This document shows, piece by piece, positions 16,486-26,048 of a stretch of 64,000 nt of DNA. Numbering within the stretch: position 1 is the first letter of the stretch; every line of letters starts with the position of its first letter. Origin of the DNA: Psychrobacillus sp. OK032 (GTDB lineage Bacteria > Bacillota > Bacilli > Bacillales_A > Planococcaceae); contig NZ_FOGY01000004.1 of NCBI RefSeq assembly GCF_900111345.1, forward strand, positions 186,001 through 250,000. Direction: 5' to 3'. The notes under the pieces were generated by a model, which saw only the letters and a program-made list of their open reading frames with translations, had not been told where the DNA came from and did not search any database. Position numbers and translations under genes: made by a program.

Positions 16486-16885
16486 TGGCCATCAAGTATT
16501 CTTCTTGAGTCGAGTATATTCTTGTATGAAGCAGGGAAGTTAATTCTTTAAAGGAAAATTAGAGATTAATGCAAACTTTGCCAGAGGTCTACAATAACAC
16601 CGGTAAATAATCACTATTGGATACTAGGATAACTTCTAGTATCCATTTTTTTATTACAAATCCATGTTGTTAAGCCTTAAGTTAATAATCTGCATTTTCC
16701 TTACGCTACACCTATATCTGGATAAAATTCAAAATCATTATCTTTTATCCCTTATAGAATCGGGACCCAAAAGAAATCCCCCAGCTGTTAAACCAAAAGC
16801 AAAGCAAATAGTTTTGAACCAATTGGCTCATGCACCTTAATTTCCTCTTCCATGAATCGACTAGATAATGGAATAGCATGGGAGC
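16486..16885. other. Intergenic region with decayed sequence
   Basis: Holds the terminator at 16618-16652 and, on the minus strand around 16730-16840, a protein-like stretch (FGLTAGGFLLGPDSIRDKR) without start or ribosome binding site. I read it as gene debris and cannot assign it. Confidence 0.35.
16618..16652 (+). terminator. Rho-independent terminator
   Basis: GGATACTAG / CTAGTATCC with an eight-base loop and seven T residues. Confidence 0.85.
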
Positions 16886-16942
16886 TTGACATGTCACCTT
16901 TTGGTGTCCTATAATAATTAAGACAACAAAAGGTGTCCTATT
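16886..16942 (+). promoter_or_regulatory. Promoter with embedded operator for the ArsR-AHSA1 gene
   Basis: TTGACA (16886-16891), an 18-base spacer and TATAAT (16910-16915). The spacer contains the palindrome CACCTTTTGGTG, and GGTGTCCTATTA is repeated just downstream of the -10 box (about 16932). Placement suggests autorepression by the ArsR-type regulator that follows. Confidence 0.65.
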
Positions 16943-17005
16943 AGATTATTAAGATGTGTAATCGATGAGATTACAGGTAATAATAATAAAAAGGTGGGGG
17001 GGATT

Positions 17006-17746
17006 TTGAACGAAAAAAGTCAATCGCGAGATGTTTATGAAGCAGTTGCTGATCCAACAAGGCGAAAAATACTTCAAATGTTAGCTGATGTTGAAGAATT
17101 ACCCCTACATGAGATAACGGTTCATTTTCAAATGGGTCGTACAGCTGTTTCTAAGCATTTAGCTATTCTGAAAGAAGCTGATCTCGTAATTGCTCGAAGG
17201 GTTGGTAGAGAAACTAGGTATCGACTTAATGCAGCTCCTTTGAGGGAAATTCAAGATTGGGTATCTTTTTACGAAGGATTCTGGAAAGAAAGAATATTTA
17301 AATTAAATATATTATTGGAGGAACAAAAAATGAAACCAGATGTATCATTAGATTTTCAATTTAACAGTTCAATTGAGCAAGTGTGGAATGCATTAACAGA
17401 TTCGGATACGCTTGCAAAATGGATATGGAAAAATGACTTCAAACCAGTTGTTGGTCATAAATTCCAATTCCGAGCTGAGCCTAATGAATGGTGGGATGGA
17501 ATTGTAGATAGTGAAGTATTAATAGTGGAAGAGCCTAATAAACTTTCTTACACATGGGCAAGTGCTGGAGAAAGCACTACTGTTACATGGACTTTGACAG
17601 AAGGTTCGGACGGAACTACTCATCTACATTTCGATCAAACTGGATTTAGTGAAGAAACAAAAGCACGTCAAGGAGCTATCGAAGGAGCTAAATATAGTTG
17701 GATGCAAATGGGTGATCAGCTCGAAAAAGTGTTAGCAGAACTGTAA
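17006..17746 (+). CDS. ArsR-family HTH fused to AHSA1/SRPBCC domain
   Basis: A 246-residue fusion. Residues 8-95 are an ArsR winged helix (YEAVADPTRRKILQML, MGRTAVSKHLAILKEADLV); residues 110-245 are an AHSA1/START-like hydrophobic-cavity domain (SSIEQVWNALTDSDTLAKWIW, LSYTWASAGESTTVTWTL, WMQMGDQLEKVL). The start is TTG 17006, behind AAGGTGGGGGG. A regulator with a built-in ligand-binding domain is plausible; the ligand is unknown. The promoter carries operator-like repeats. It looks autoregulated and monocistronic. Confidence 0.88.
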   Translation: MNEKSQSRDVYEAVADPTRRKILQMLADVEELPLHEITVHFQMGRTAVSKHLAILKEADLVIARRVGRETRYRLNAAPLREIQDWVSFYEGFWKERIFKLNILLEEQKMKPDVSLDFQFNSSIEQVWNALTDSDTLAKWIWKNDFKPVVGHKFQFRAEPNEWWDGIVDSEVLIVEEPNKLSYTWASAGESTTVTWTLTEGSDGTTHLHFDQTGFSEETKARQGAIEGAKYSWMQMGDQLEKVLAEL

Positions 17747-17888
17747 TAACAAACTCTTCATCCCATGATGCCTGCTTGTCAGGATCAACCTTTTGATTAA
17801 AATTATTCGTTTTATATAAAGAAACCATTCTTTAAAAAATAGGGGGCAATTCCGTAGCAAGAATTGTGCTCTTTCTGAATGATAATAA

Positions 17889-17925
17889 GTGCGCTTTTCT
17901 AAAAAGAAAGGCGCTCTTCTTATTT
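17889..17925 (+). terminator. Possible terminator
   Basis: GTGCGCTTTTCT / AGAAAGGCGCTC stem, imperfect, with a weak T-rich tail. Confidence 0.35.
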
Positions 17926-18020
17926 CTCAGCATTTTTTGATTCGAAATAAAACACAACAAAATCATTTTAAGTTTTATTAACATGGCAATACTTAATCTA
18001 GAGTATGGAAGGAGCACACT

Positions 18021-21000
18021 ATGAAAATCAATCAATTAATTGCAAACAATATTAATAAATTAGATGCAGCACTACCAGTGGATCAATCGCTAGGCATTGC
18101 TGGTTTATCTGGTTCTGGTAAAACTACTTTTTGTCAAACCATTGGGGAAGAATCCAAAAAGCGTCTTGTTTCTTTATTACCAAAAGCAGAATATCAGTAT
18201 TTATTTCCCAATATAATGGAAACTAATTTTAGTGCTATCAAAATGGAAGAGATGCCCTTAGTACTTTTTCTCGGAAGATCATCCATTTCTACTAATCCAC
18301 GTTCAACAATTGGCACTCATACTGGCGTTTTTACAGAAATTCGCGAGTATGTTGCTGAAAAATTTAATCTTTCTCCAGAAGTGTTTTCATTTAATAATGA
18401 ATTAGGCTGGTGCCCAAAATGTAAGGGACGCGGAAATACCAAAAATGTCGAATGCCCAAAGTGTGAGGGTAGGCGCTATAACGAAGAAGTCCTACAATAC
18501 ACGATCGAATTATTTGATAAACTACATAATATTTCCGACATCAACAACTTAAGCGTTGAATCCATTCTTTCCCTAAAAGAAGTATTAAATCTTAGTGAAG
18601 GGAAACGAAATATTCTTCAAAATATTATCAATATGAATATTGGTTATTTAAACTTAAATCGAATTATGGGTACATTGTCAGGTGGAGAATTAACACGGCT
18701 TTACTTGGCTGAATTCATGGCAACTAGTGAAAATACAGTTATTATTATTGATGAAATCTCCGTTGGTCTCGATCACCAAACATTACTAAAAATTTTAGAA
18801 GAGATTAAACAACTAGGGTATAAGAATCAGATTTGGCTCATTGACCATTCTGATACAGTTCTCAATCTAACAGATGAGCAATTGTTCTTTGGTCCTGGTA
18901 GTGGTAAATATGGTGGGAAAATTGTGGAAGAATCACCGCGTCCAAAACCAGTTCATTTAGAACAAAATAGGGAAGAGCCGACCGAATACTATCATTTTCA
19001 TGATTTATATTGTCGTAATATTCAAATGGCTGAAATTCAAATACCCCAAAATAGACTTGTAACATTTACAGGTGAGTCTGGATGTGGTAAGTCTACACTT
19101 GTCAATGAGTGTATATCCAAAGATTTTCTAAAGCGATATCCAAAAGATAAACTGGTAATGGTAGGACAAGATCGAAACCAATCGATTACGAGTCGTTCAA
19201 CCGTTGCGACTTTTCTTGATATTAAAAAGAAACTCACAAAATTAAGTGAGGATATTGATGATATTTTCGAGCGTTCGATTGAAGATATTATTGATGAACT
19301 GCCAAATGAAGACATCGCTTATAAACGGTTAAGCTTATTAATCAAGCTTGGTCTCGGTTATTTGACATTAAACAGGAAGACACAAACGCTATCGACTGGT
19401 GAATTTCAATGTGTACATTTAGTCTCAGAACTGTTTGCAAATTCTAGAAATCCTCATACACTTTTCATTTTTGATGAACCTTCAAAGGGATTATCACAAA
19501 ATATTTTAAACCAATTCATTGATAGTGTCAGGGACATTTTGCAAGATGAAACTGTCTCCATCATGATGATTGAACATAATTCCTATATGATGGAAAACTC
19601 TGACTTTATCGTTGATTTTGGTGATAGACAGCATGCACCTGTGACGCATCTGGATGTTGTAAGTCATGATGATTATTATCGTCATCAAAATCAAGAGGAT
19701 ATCGCTGCTCCAGCGGCTATTTCTTCCACACTCAAGCAGCAAAAAGGTATTCATTATTTAGAAGAAAATCATATCGACTATTTTAAAAATGCAGAAAATG
19801 TCTATAAGGGCGGTATTTTAAAAAGCTTATCCTCCATGGCCCGTTTGATTTATGGTGAGTACGAATCCAATAAAATTGCACCTGTCATTGCCATTGATCT
19901 TGAAAGACATTTGTATAGCCAATATAGTTTTGTTTATGAAATAGGCGGTCTGATCAACCATATTGTGGCGTCGCATCCGACCAATAAAGATACGAGAAGC
20001 TTTGATTTCTTTTCTACAAACAATCATTGTCCATCATGCTCCGGACGTCTGGAGATTGAAGTATTTGATAAAGATCTTGTTATACAAGACAAAAATGTTC
20101 CATTCTGGGATGGACTATTCTATCCAGAAGTAATGGAAGTATTAAAATATTATCAATATGCCAAATTAGAATTTATATTTGAAGAAATTAATAATGAGCT
20201 AGGGCTTGACCTTACGAAGAGCTATAATGACATGTCAGAGGAAGAAAAGCATACTTTTTGGTACGGGTATTTTGAAAAGTCATTTTATGATAAAAAAGGC
20301 AAGGCACGTAGAACATGGGTAGGTTTTAATACGATCCTTGGTATGTATATGGTCGTTTCAAAATCAATTATTAAAGAGCAAATGAAAGCTTCTAAAGAAA
20401 AGATTACCTGTCCGATTTGTCAAGGCACCGTGTTAAACCACCATAAAAAGCTCCAATTTGGCGACGTGGATATCCGGGAGATTATTCAGCAGCCTCTCGA
20501 GCAAGTGATAAAAACAGTAGGGAAGTTACCCCAACTGGAAAAATTGAAATCTATTGTCGGCGGAGATATGGTCTTGACGGAAGATGTCTCCTTATTTCCT
20601 AGGGAAACACAAGTCGCACTGAAGGTATTTGAACTGGAGCTAGCAAGCTTTACTGGTTATGAAATGGTTTTACAAAATGTCTTACCATTCTGGGACACAA
20701 TTAAAACCAATATCGAATCCATTAGTAAAAACAACCAAGTGACTATCTGCGATTTTCCTAATATTAATGAAACAAGAGAAACGATCATAGATAAGTATTT
20801 CACAAATGGAAAATACAAAAAACTAACATATGTTTATGAAGCTTTTGGTTATAAAAAATTAGTTACCCAAATTAATAAGATTAGAAAAAGTAATCCATGT
20901 CCATTTTGTAAAGGAAAGAAAGCCATCACAGAAGAAAATCTCCATGATGGCGTATTTAAATTAACGATACCTTGTGTGAGTTGTAGTGCAACTGGCATCA

Positions 21001-21191
21001 ATGACGAGGGACTTCAGGAAGCTGTCGAAAGCATAACAGTTGATACATGGCTTACTGGTAAGGTAAGTGATGTTGTTGCTGAAGACTTATATACAGAAGC
21101 TGTTGCAGATATTCCAATCTTCAATCGTATTCGTGAGTTAAATAAACGAGATATGATGGCCGTTTATCAATGCTTGGAGCAAAATAGTTAG
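18021..21191 (+). CDS. Large UvrA-like ABC ATPase (UvrA paralogue)
   Basis: A 1056-residue soluble protein related to UvrA. N-terminal Walker A GLSGSGKTT (28-36), UvrA-type FSFNNELGWCPKCKGRG...CPKCEGRRY zinc module (about 125-155), signature LSGGELTRL and IIIDEISVGLDHQ. A second Walker A GESGCGKSTLV (about 352) has a degenerate signature LSTGEF. From about residue 600 on the protein has no ABC motifs but three further Cys pairs (CPSCSG, CPICQG, CPFCKG...CVSC). This is not canonical UvrA, which is shorter and lacks this tail; it may act in drug-DNA adduct recognition like other UvrA paralogues, but that is inference. Confidence 0.85.
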   Translation: MKINQLIANNINKLDAALPVDQSLGIAGLSGSGKTTFCQTIGEESKKRLVSLLPKAEYQYLFPNIMETNFSAIKMEEMPLVLFLGRSSISTNPRSTIGTHTGVFTEIREYVAEKFNLSPEVFSFNNELGWCPKCKGRGNTKNVECPKCEGRRYNEEVLQYTIELFDKLHNISDINNLSVESILSLKEVLNLSEGKRNILQNIINMNIGYLNLNRIMGTLSGGELTRLYLAEFMATSENTVIIIDEISVGLDHQTLLKILEEIKQLGYKNQIWLIDHSDTVLNLTDEQLFFGPGSGKYGGKIVEESPRPKPVHLEQNREEPTEYYHFHDLYCRNIQMAEIQIPQNRLVTFTGESGCGKSTLVNECISKDFLKRYPKDKLVMVGQDRNQSITSRSTVATFLDIKKKLTKLSEDIDDIFERSIEDIIDELPNEDIAYKRLSLLIKLGLGYLTLNRKTQTLSTGEFQCVHLVSELFANSRNPHTLFIFDEPSKGLSQNILNQFIDSVRDILQDETVSIMMIEHNSYMMENSDFIVDFGDRQHAPVTHLDVVSHDDYYRHQNQEDIAAPAAISSTLKQQKGIHYLEENHIDYFKNAENVYKGGILKSLSSMARLIYGEYESNKIAPVIAIDLERHLYSQYSFVYEIGGLINHIVASHPTNKDTRSFDFFSTNNHCPSCSGRLEIEVFDKDLVIQDKNVPFWDGLFYPEVMEVLKYYQYAKLEFIFEEINNELGLDLTKSYNDMSEEEKHTFWYGYFEKSFYDKKGKARRTWVGFNTILGMYMVVSKSIIKEQMKASKEKITCPICQGTVLNHHKKLQFGDVDIREIIQQPLEQVIKTVGKLPQLEKLKSIVGGDMVLTEDVSLFPRETQVALKVFELELASFTGYEMVLQNVLPFWDTIKTNIESISKNNQVTICDFPNINETRETIIDKYFTNGKYKKLTYVYEAFGYKKLVTQINKIRKSNPCPFCKGKKAITEENLHDGVFKLTIPCVSCSATGINDEGLQEAVESITVDTWLTGKVSDVVAEDLYTEAVADIPIFNRIRELNKRDMMAVYQCLEQNS

Positions 21192-21248
21192 TCAAGAATT
21201 ATTAAAACCAGCAATACTTAAATGCAATGCTAGATATCAAACAACGAA

Positions 21249-21288
21249 GAAAACTCATTTGCAATAATAATTTGCAAATGAGTTTTTA
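21249..21288 (+). terminator. Rho-independent terminator
   Basis: AAAACTCATTTGCAA / TTGCAAATGAGTTTT stem followed by T residues. Confidence 0.88.
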
Positions 21289-21401
21289 TGAAATTCTGAA
21301 AAGGAGCTTTCTGTTTTAAAGAATATCAAGTAGAAATTGAGAGTTAGACTAACCTTTAATCTTTTAATACTAGAAGGGTTTTTGTATTAGGAGGTTATTA
21401 A

Positions 21402-21689
21402 ATATTTTCGTTTAAAGTAGATAGACAAATAGAAATAGAGTTATTACAACAGCAGCACAAGGAGGAATTATTTAATTTAGGAAAAGTCATCATAACTAAA
21501 AGCGTGCATTCATTAGTAAAATACCTTTTTGAAGATTTGGATTTACATAGAATTGAAATTCGGGTTGCAGTTAATAACCTTAAAAGTATAGCTATTCCAA
21601 CAAGACTGGGATTTGAACAAGAAGGAATTAAACCAGACGGACAGTGGCTTTATGACCACTATGAGGACTTAATAACATTTAGTTATTAA
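21402..21689 (+). pseudogene. RimJ/RimL-type GNAT acetyltransferase with internal deletion
   Basis: Reading from an ATA at 21402 (behind AGGAGG), the frame gives FSFKVDRQIEIELLQ...LFNLG and then jumps straight to KVIITKSVHSLVKYLFEDLD, ending LGFEQEGIKPDGQWLYDHYED. The intact relative at 44381 is 182 residues; this one is 95, so roughly 85 central residues, including part of the acetyl-CoA site, are gone, and the ATG seems mutated to ATA. Clearly a decayed paralogue. Confidence 0.75.
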
Positions 21690-21705
21690 AGAGTGATGGG
21701 TAGCA

Positions 21706-22591
21706 AAAATAATTAGTAAAAGTGAAGAAAAAGAACTTTTAACTACGAAAGGTGAAGTTTTAGGAGTAGCAGTTTCTCAAAATGAAGAGAAGATTATCCT
21801 TTAGGGAAATGATTTCGTAAATTCTATTAGCCCACCTACCTCCCCTTTTGTGAAATTCTCAGAAAGCAAAGGAAAAAAGTGGTCTGATTTAAAATTGCCA
21901 AATAAAGAAGTGAAAGATGCTTGGTTTACAGGGGATGAAACTCTCTTATTGCTACAAAAGAGCAGCTCTATAGTTTCTCCGAAGCCCATAAAATAAAACC
22001 AGTATTGAAAACGGATTCTGAAATAGTTGATATTCAGCATAGTGAAAAGAACATTGTGATTTTAACGGAAAAACAAATATATATGTCCACTGATCTTGGG
22101 GTTAGATGGAACATTAAACCGGCACCGGAAAATTCGAAATCAGTGGCTTTATGCAATAAAAGCCTTTTCGTGATAGACAGTGAAGGTAAAGTATTCCGTG
22201 AAGAATTAGGTATTTGGAATTCTATTACACAAGGGAACTCCCTAGCAATAGGAGCATCTAAAGAAGGAATACTAGTCAGTTTTAGGGATGGTTCTATAAG
22301 AAATTATCATGTAACTACAAAAAAAATGGAGTACCATTACATCAAATACTGAAATGACTACTATATTTTTCTCAGATAGCGCTTCTGAAGCCGATCACTA
22401 TTTTTACACTATTACTGCATCTGGTGGATTGTATATACATATTAAGGAAAGTGAACATACTGGTTGGAAAAAGCGAGCCGATACTCCAACCAAATGAAGG
22501 AATGGTGACAGCATTTAAGAATGGAAAAGAGAAAATATATGTGACATTAACTCCCACTTTCTCATGGGAAGAGATGAAGATAGAAGACTAA
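21706..22591 (+). pseudogene. Decayed BNR/beta-propeller-like protein
   Basis: Pieces of one protein occur in successive frames: KSEEKELLTTKGEVLGVAVS then an in-frame TAG, SESKGKKWSDLKLPNKEV, a frameshift near 21950, then TEKQIYMSTDLGVRWNIKP (the longest open piece, 22005-22352), and a last frameshift into a tail ending SWEEMKIED at 22591. Motifs like STDLGVRWN resemble BNR/Asp-box propeller repeats. No start is recognisable. Confidence 0.6.
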
Positions 22592-22765
22592 TATCTATTA
22601 GTTTTATCACAACTAGAAACTGCTTAAGTGATTCTTTAGTAATAGCTATATAACATTCTTATAACTCTTCGGATTCATTTTGATGAATTTAGGGAACTTC
22701 CAACTTATTACACTCGTACAAAAAATGAATATTTAAACTTTTTTGAGTATAAAAGGAGGAGTGAA

Positions 22766-22858
22766 ATGTTTATAGACAAGAGATTATTGTATAATAAGAA
22801 TGATTCTAAACAAGCAAAAATTATTTCTGCTCTGCAGTTAGTGAGGTATCTTTTATGA
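22766..22858 (+). CDS. 30-aa ORF translationally coupled to the LXG gene
   Basis: MFIDKRLLYNKNDSKQAKII... begins at ATG 22766 after a strong AAAGGAGGAGTGAA and ends in TGA that overlaps the LXG start (ATGA at 22855). The LXG ATG itself has no good ribosome binding site, so coupling is likely. LXG operons usually carry one or two small helical partner proteins at this position; this ORF may be a stub of one or a pure leader. No family recognised. Confidence 0.5.
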   Translation: MFIDKRLLYNKNDSKQAKIISALQLVRYLL

Positions 22859-24705
22859 AGGTGCTGGACGTCGATTTATTTCAAGAAGGACTCCATCGAA
22901 ATGTTGCGATGCTCGACAGGCTCGGTAAGGAAATGGAAACTAACCAAAAGTCAGTAGATGGACTGGTTTCGATGGAGGAAGTGCTAAAAGGGGAAGGCGG
23001 AAATGCAATTCGAGCATTTTACGCTGAATGCCATATCCCTTTACTTCAATTTTTCCAACTGTTCCAAAACCGTTTCACGTCTGTCTTAAAACAAATGGAA
23101 GCTGCCCTTGATGCACTCGAACCGGATCCTTCGGGATACATTTTGGAGCAATTTCTAGTGGGAGAAGTGGAACAAGGGCTGCAACAAATTGCCCAATTGA
23201 CGGAAAGTTTAACGAATGAAACGAATAGTATTATGGATCAAGTTGCAGACATTGTAGGTTTGCCTCATCTCGATGATAGCGAGGTACAGTTGGGCGTTCG
23301 TGATGCTAAAATAAAACGTGATGATACTGTAACGCGCCTGAATGAATTTGATGCCACCCAAACAAAAGCCTTGTGGACGATTGAAGATAATCTACACACA
23401 ATGGAATCATGGATAACAGATATCGAAGGATTATTTAAAGAAGGGCTTACGGATATTCACTTCCAGGCCGACAGATGGGCAATCCTATCTTCTGAAAATA
23501 AAGTGAAGGTAGATTTGGCACTTCAAAAAGAAACTTTGGGAGCTCTATCTGGCATGAAAGGTTTAGATATTCAACCAGAAACGATGCTCCGTGCATTTTT
23601 AGCAAACATCAATCCGATCATGTTTGGCTTAAATGGATTGATTCATAAGCTGAATGCCTTTTGGGGTCCAAGTATTTTAGCATTTTCAACTATCCCGGAC
23701 AAACCAGTTACGGAAAACCAACTAAATAAGCCGGTAATGACCGAGGAAGAACAATTAGAAGCGCTATACGCAGAACTAGCCAAGCACCCTAATATCGCTA
23801 GTCCATCCAATGATGCACCGATTGACCCGGCGACGGGTGATTATATGATCACCTATGAAGGTATGAGAAAAGTGTTAGGTGGAAACGGATCAGGAACTCC
23901 GGATGGACTAGCTCCTTATGCAATAGCTGCGTTTAACTTTTACACAGAAGACATTGCTACGATGTTTGGACCAGATACGACAATGGACGAGCGGATGTTA
24001 GCGGCAGCATTTACGTTCATTAAACCTGCTAAAATAGCTGATACTGGTCATGATTTATTAAAAGCTGGTGAAAAGGCTAAGAATGCTGGTAAGGGTACGG
24101 GTAATGTTAGGAATTATACGGATATTCCGCCAGCTTTTAGGCAAAATGAGTTTGCCAGTTCATATAAATCAAGAATTAATCAAACGCCAGCAGAAGTTAA
24201 TGCGAAGGTTGGTTTTGAAGGAGTAAGGGGTGAATCTCTAAGTACTCTTAAACCACCACCAGATCCACAAGTGAAGAAAATATTAGACGAAGCTGGTATT
24301 ACTGGTATTCAATATAAAAATGGAATTCCAGATTTTTCACCGGTAGCAAAAGCTCAAGTGGAAATTAATTATATGCTAGGTGGAAAGGGTGATTATGGAG
24401 GAAAAGCTAGACGGGCTAATTTTACACAATCAGATCAAAAATTAGCTGACCAACTAAATATTTCACCTGAATTAGCAAGGCAATTTGAAATGGAATCTGG
24501 TACAATTAGCGCAAGAGATATAAAGAAATATCGAGAATTAAACTCTTTTACATGGCATGAGTTAAATGATGTTAAAACAATGCAACTTGTGCCAACAAAA
24601 ATAAATAGTGAATTTGGACACCTGGGTGGTGTAGGTGAGATAAATGCAGGAGCTTTTGGACCTGGAGGATTTGCCAATAAACAAAGTGAGGAGATTATAA
24701 AATGA
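22855..24705 (+). CDS. LXG polymorphic toxin with C-terminal HNH/EndoVII-type nuclease
   Basis: A 616-residue type VII secretion (Ess/Yuk) substrate. Residues 1-230 are the helical LXG domain (MKVLDVDLFQEGLHRNV...); residues about 330-420 are a PT-TG-like linker (YAIAAFNFYTEDIATMFGPDTTMDERMLAAAFTF). The C-terminal 130 residues hold FTWHELNDVKTMQLVPTKIN and FGHLGGVGEI, the WHH-type signature of HNH/EndoVII DNases, here WHE. It probably cleaves DNA of competing cells. The start is coupled to a 30-aa ORF and the stop overlaps the immunity gene by ATGA. No yuk/ess secretion genes lie in this window. Confidence 0.88.
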   Translation: MKVLDVDLFQEGLHRNVAMLDRLGKEMETNQKSVDGLVSMEEVLKGEGGNAIRAFYAECHIPLLQFFQLFQNRFTSVLKQMEAALDALEPDPSGYILEQFLVGEVEQGLQQIAQLTESLTNETNSIMDQVADIVGLPHLDDSEVQLGVRDAKIKRDDTVTRLNEFDATQTKALWTIEDNLHTMESWITDIEGLFKEGLTDIHFQADRWAILSSENKVKVDLALQKETLGALSGMKGLDIQPETMLRAFLANINPIMFGLNGLIHKLNAFWGPSILAFSTIPDKPVTENQLNKPVMTEEEQLEALYAELAKHPNIASPSNDAPIDPATGDYMITYEGMRKVLGGNGSGTPDGLAPYAIAAFNFYTEDIATMFGPDTTMDERMLAAAFTFIKPAKIADTGHDLLKAGEKAKNAGKGTGNVRNYTDIPPAFRQNEFASSYKSRINQTPAEVNAKVGFEGVRGESLSTLKPPPDPQVKKILDEAGITGIQYKNGIPDFSPVAKAQVEINYMLGGKGDYGGKARRANFTQSDQKLADQLNISPELARQFEMESGTISARDIKKYRELNSFTWHELNDVKTMQLVPTKINSEFGHLGGVGEINAGAFGPGGFANKQSEEIIK

Positions 24706-25169
24706 CTATAAATGATGCGATTTTTGGTGAACTTGAGTATGATTTTGGTTGGTCAAGAGTAATCACTATAGATTTCTTTGGAAATGCAACTGAAATAGAT
24801 TTAATAATAGATGGTGAAGAGGATGGTCAGTTTGATGAAGGTCAATATACGGCATACAATTCATTAAGGGGAAATTGGAACGATTTACAACTAAATTTAT
24901 TAAATTCCATCCTAACATATTACAATAAAAAACGACAGGAATTAGGCTATGATATTGAATTAAATGAAAATTATCCAGTTGTTGAAACAACTAATCAAAT
25001 ACTTGAAATGATAAGTTTAGATGGAATTGTTGTTCCATATGCAGATATTTTCGAAGCTCGACATATCGGAATTACATTTAATTGTACCTGGGATACAGAA
25101 AATGGACTGGGGCTCCGTTTATTAGATGAGAAAGTAACAGAAGTAGGTTATCAGGATGTTGCAATTTAA
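24702..25169 (+). CDS. Immunity protein for the LXG toxin (DUF6985-like)
   Basis: A 155-residue acidic cytoplasmic protein (MTINDAIFGELEYDFGWSRV...) whose start overlaps the toxin stop (ATGA), the normal place of a cognate immunity gene. The GEEDGQFDEGQYTAYNSLRGNW block and overall length resemble the DUF6985 family common in immunity loci. It should bind and inactivate the nuclease domain. Specific pairing is inferred from position. Confidence 0.75.
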   Translation: MTINDAIFGELEYDFGWSRVITIDFFGNATEIDLIIDGEEDGQFDEGQYTAYNSLRGNWNDLQLNLLNSILTYYNKKRQELGYDIELNENYPVVETTNQILEMISLDGIVVPYADIFEARHIGITFNCTWDTENGLGLRLLDEKVTEVGYQDVAI

Positions 25170-25337
25170 ATACCTTTATTTGTTATGCTGTAACGATTAC
25201 TAAACATATTTTAATTAGATATTATAAGATAATTTGTTTAGAAGACATGTAAATATATTCGAGTATGATCGGAGGTAAAAAGTCAAAAACTAATACGTTT
25301 GGTTGGTTTAAAAATTGGATTATCAATAGCTAACTAT

Positions 25338-25380
25338 AAAGCACTTGAATTGTCTTTTGGGCAACTGGTGCTTTTTTTGT
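25338..25380 (+). terminator. Terminator of the toxin-immunity operon
   Basis: AAAGCAC...GTGCTTT stem, imperfect inner part, followed by a T-run. Confidence 0.65.
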
Positions 25381-25605
25381 AAAAATATATGCTTTGGAGC
25401 ATATATAAAAATGCTAATGAAAATTCATAACTAATGATTGTTTTACCATCATGGCATTATAGAATGGTCAGATATCCAATCCATTTAATGCATATAATCA
25501 TGTTCAGTTCAGTTAGAAATAGTAATAAGCAAGAACGGTGATTGGATATTTGCCTTTCAAGGTTTTTAGTAACTAAAAACTATTGGAAGAAATAAAAGTT
25601 TAGTT

Positions 25606-25758
25606 GAGTACCAAAAAAATAATTTGACAATTGGAAGTATTGCTACTATCATAAACATTAACTTAAATGTTCGGGTACGGGTAGAAGATTTCGAAAGCGA
25701 GATCGCCCAAAGAACAGATGAGCCGAGATTAGATGAGCATAGCAGAGAAATTGTTTGA
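25606..25758 (+). other. Protein-like open stretch in the trp leader
   Basis: From TTG 25606 an open frame of 50 codons reads MSTKKNNLTIGSIATIININ... RVEDFESEIAQRTDEPRL and stops at TGA 25758. It has no ribosome binding site and overlaps the trp promoter, so it is more likely debris of an older gene than a working leader peptide. The 225 bases before it show nothing I can name. Confidence 0.25.
25624..25652 (+). promoter_or_regulatory. Sigma-A promoter of the trp operon
   Basis: TTGACA (25624-25629), 17-base spacer, TATCAT (25647-25652). It gives a leader of nearly 390 bases that contains the T-box. Confidence 0.65.
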
Positions 25759-25759
25759 A

Positions 25760-26004
25760 TAAGAAGAGTAACACTTGTGTGCAATGAAGAGAGTCAGTGA
25801 TTGGTGAGAACTGATTTGTAGCAAGTGTGAATGGACTTATGAGAGCTACTTTGAGAACGAGCAGTCGTTTTAGAAGTAGACGTGTTTCCTACGTTACAGG
25901 AAATGAAGTGGGAGTGGAAACGCTCCAACAAGAGGTGGCACCGCGGTTAAAACCGTCCTCTTCAAAGGGATTTTTTTGAATTCCTTTGAAGAGGGCTTTT
26001 TTTG
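25760..26004 (+). promoter_or_regulatory. T-box leader (tRNA-Trp) controlling trpDCFBA
   Basis: Stem I elements include AAGAAGAGTAAC at the base, AGTGATTGGTGAGAACT in the distal loop, and the specifier loop GAATGGACTTATGAGAGC with TGG (25832-25834), the Trp codon. The T-box bulge AGGTGGCACCGCGG lies at 25932-25946, followed by a terminator CCTCTTCAAAGG / CCTTTGAAGAGG with T-run. Uncharged tRNA-Trp should stabilise the antiterminator and turn on the operon. Confidence 0.95.
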
Positions 26005-26048
26005 TTCCTAAAAGTTATTAAGTCGAGTTAAGCAGAGGAGAGATTGAG

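Noticed and set aside
25265-25333. 22-codon ORF after the immunity gene
   Set aside because: No usable ribosome binding site and no recognisable product; probably debris.
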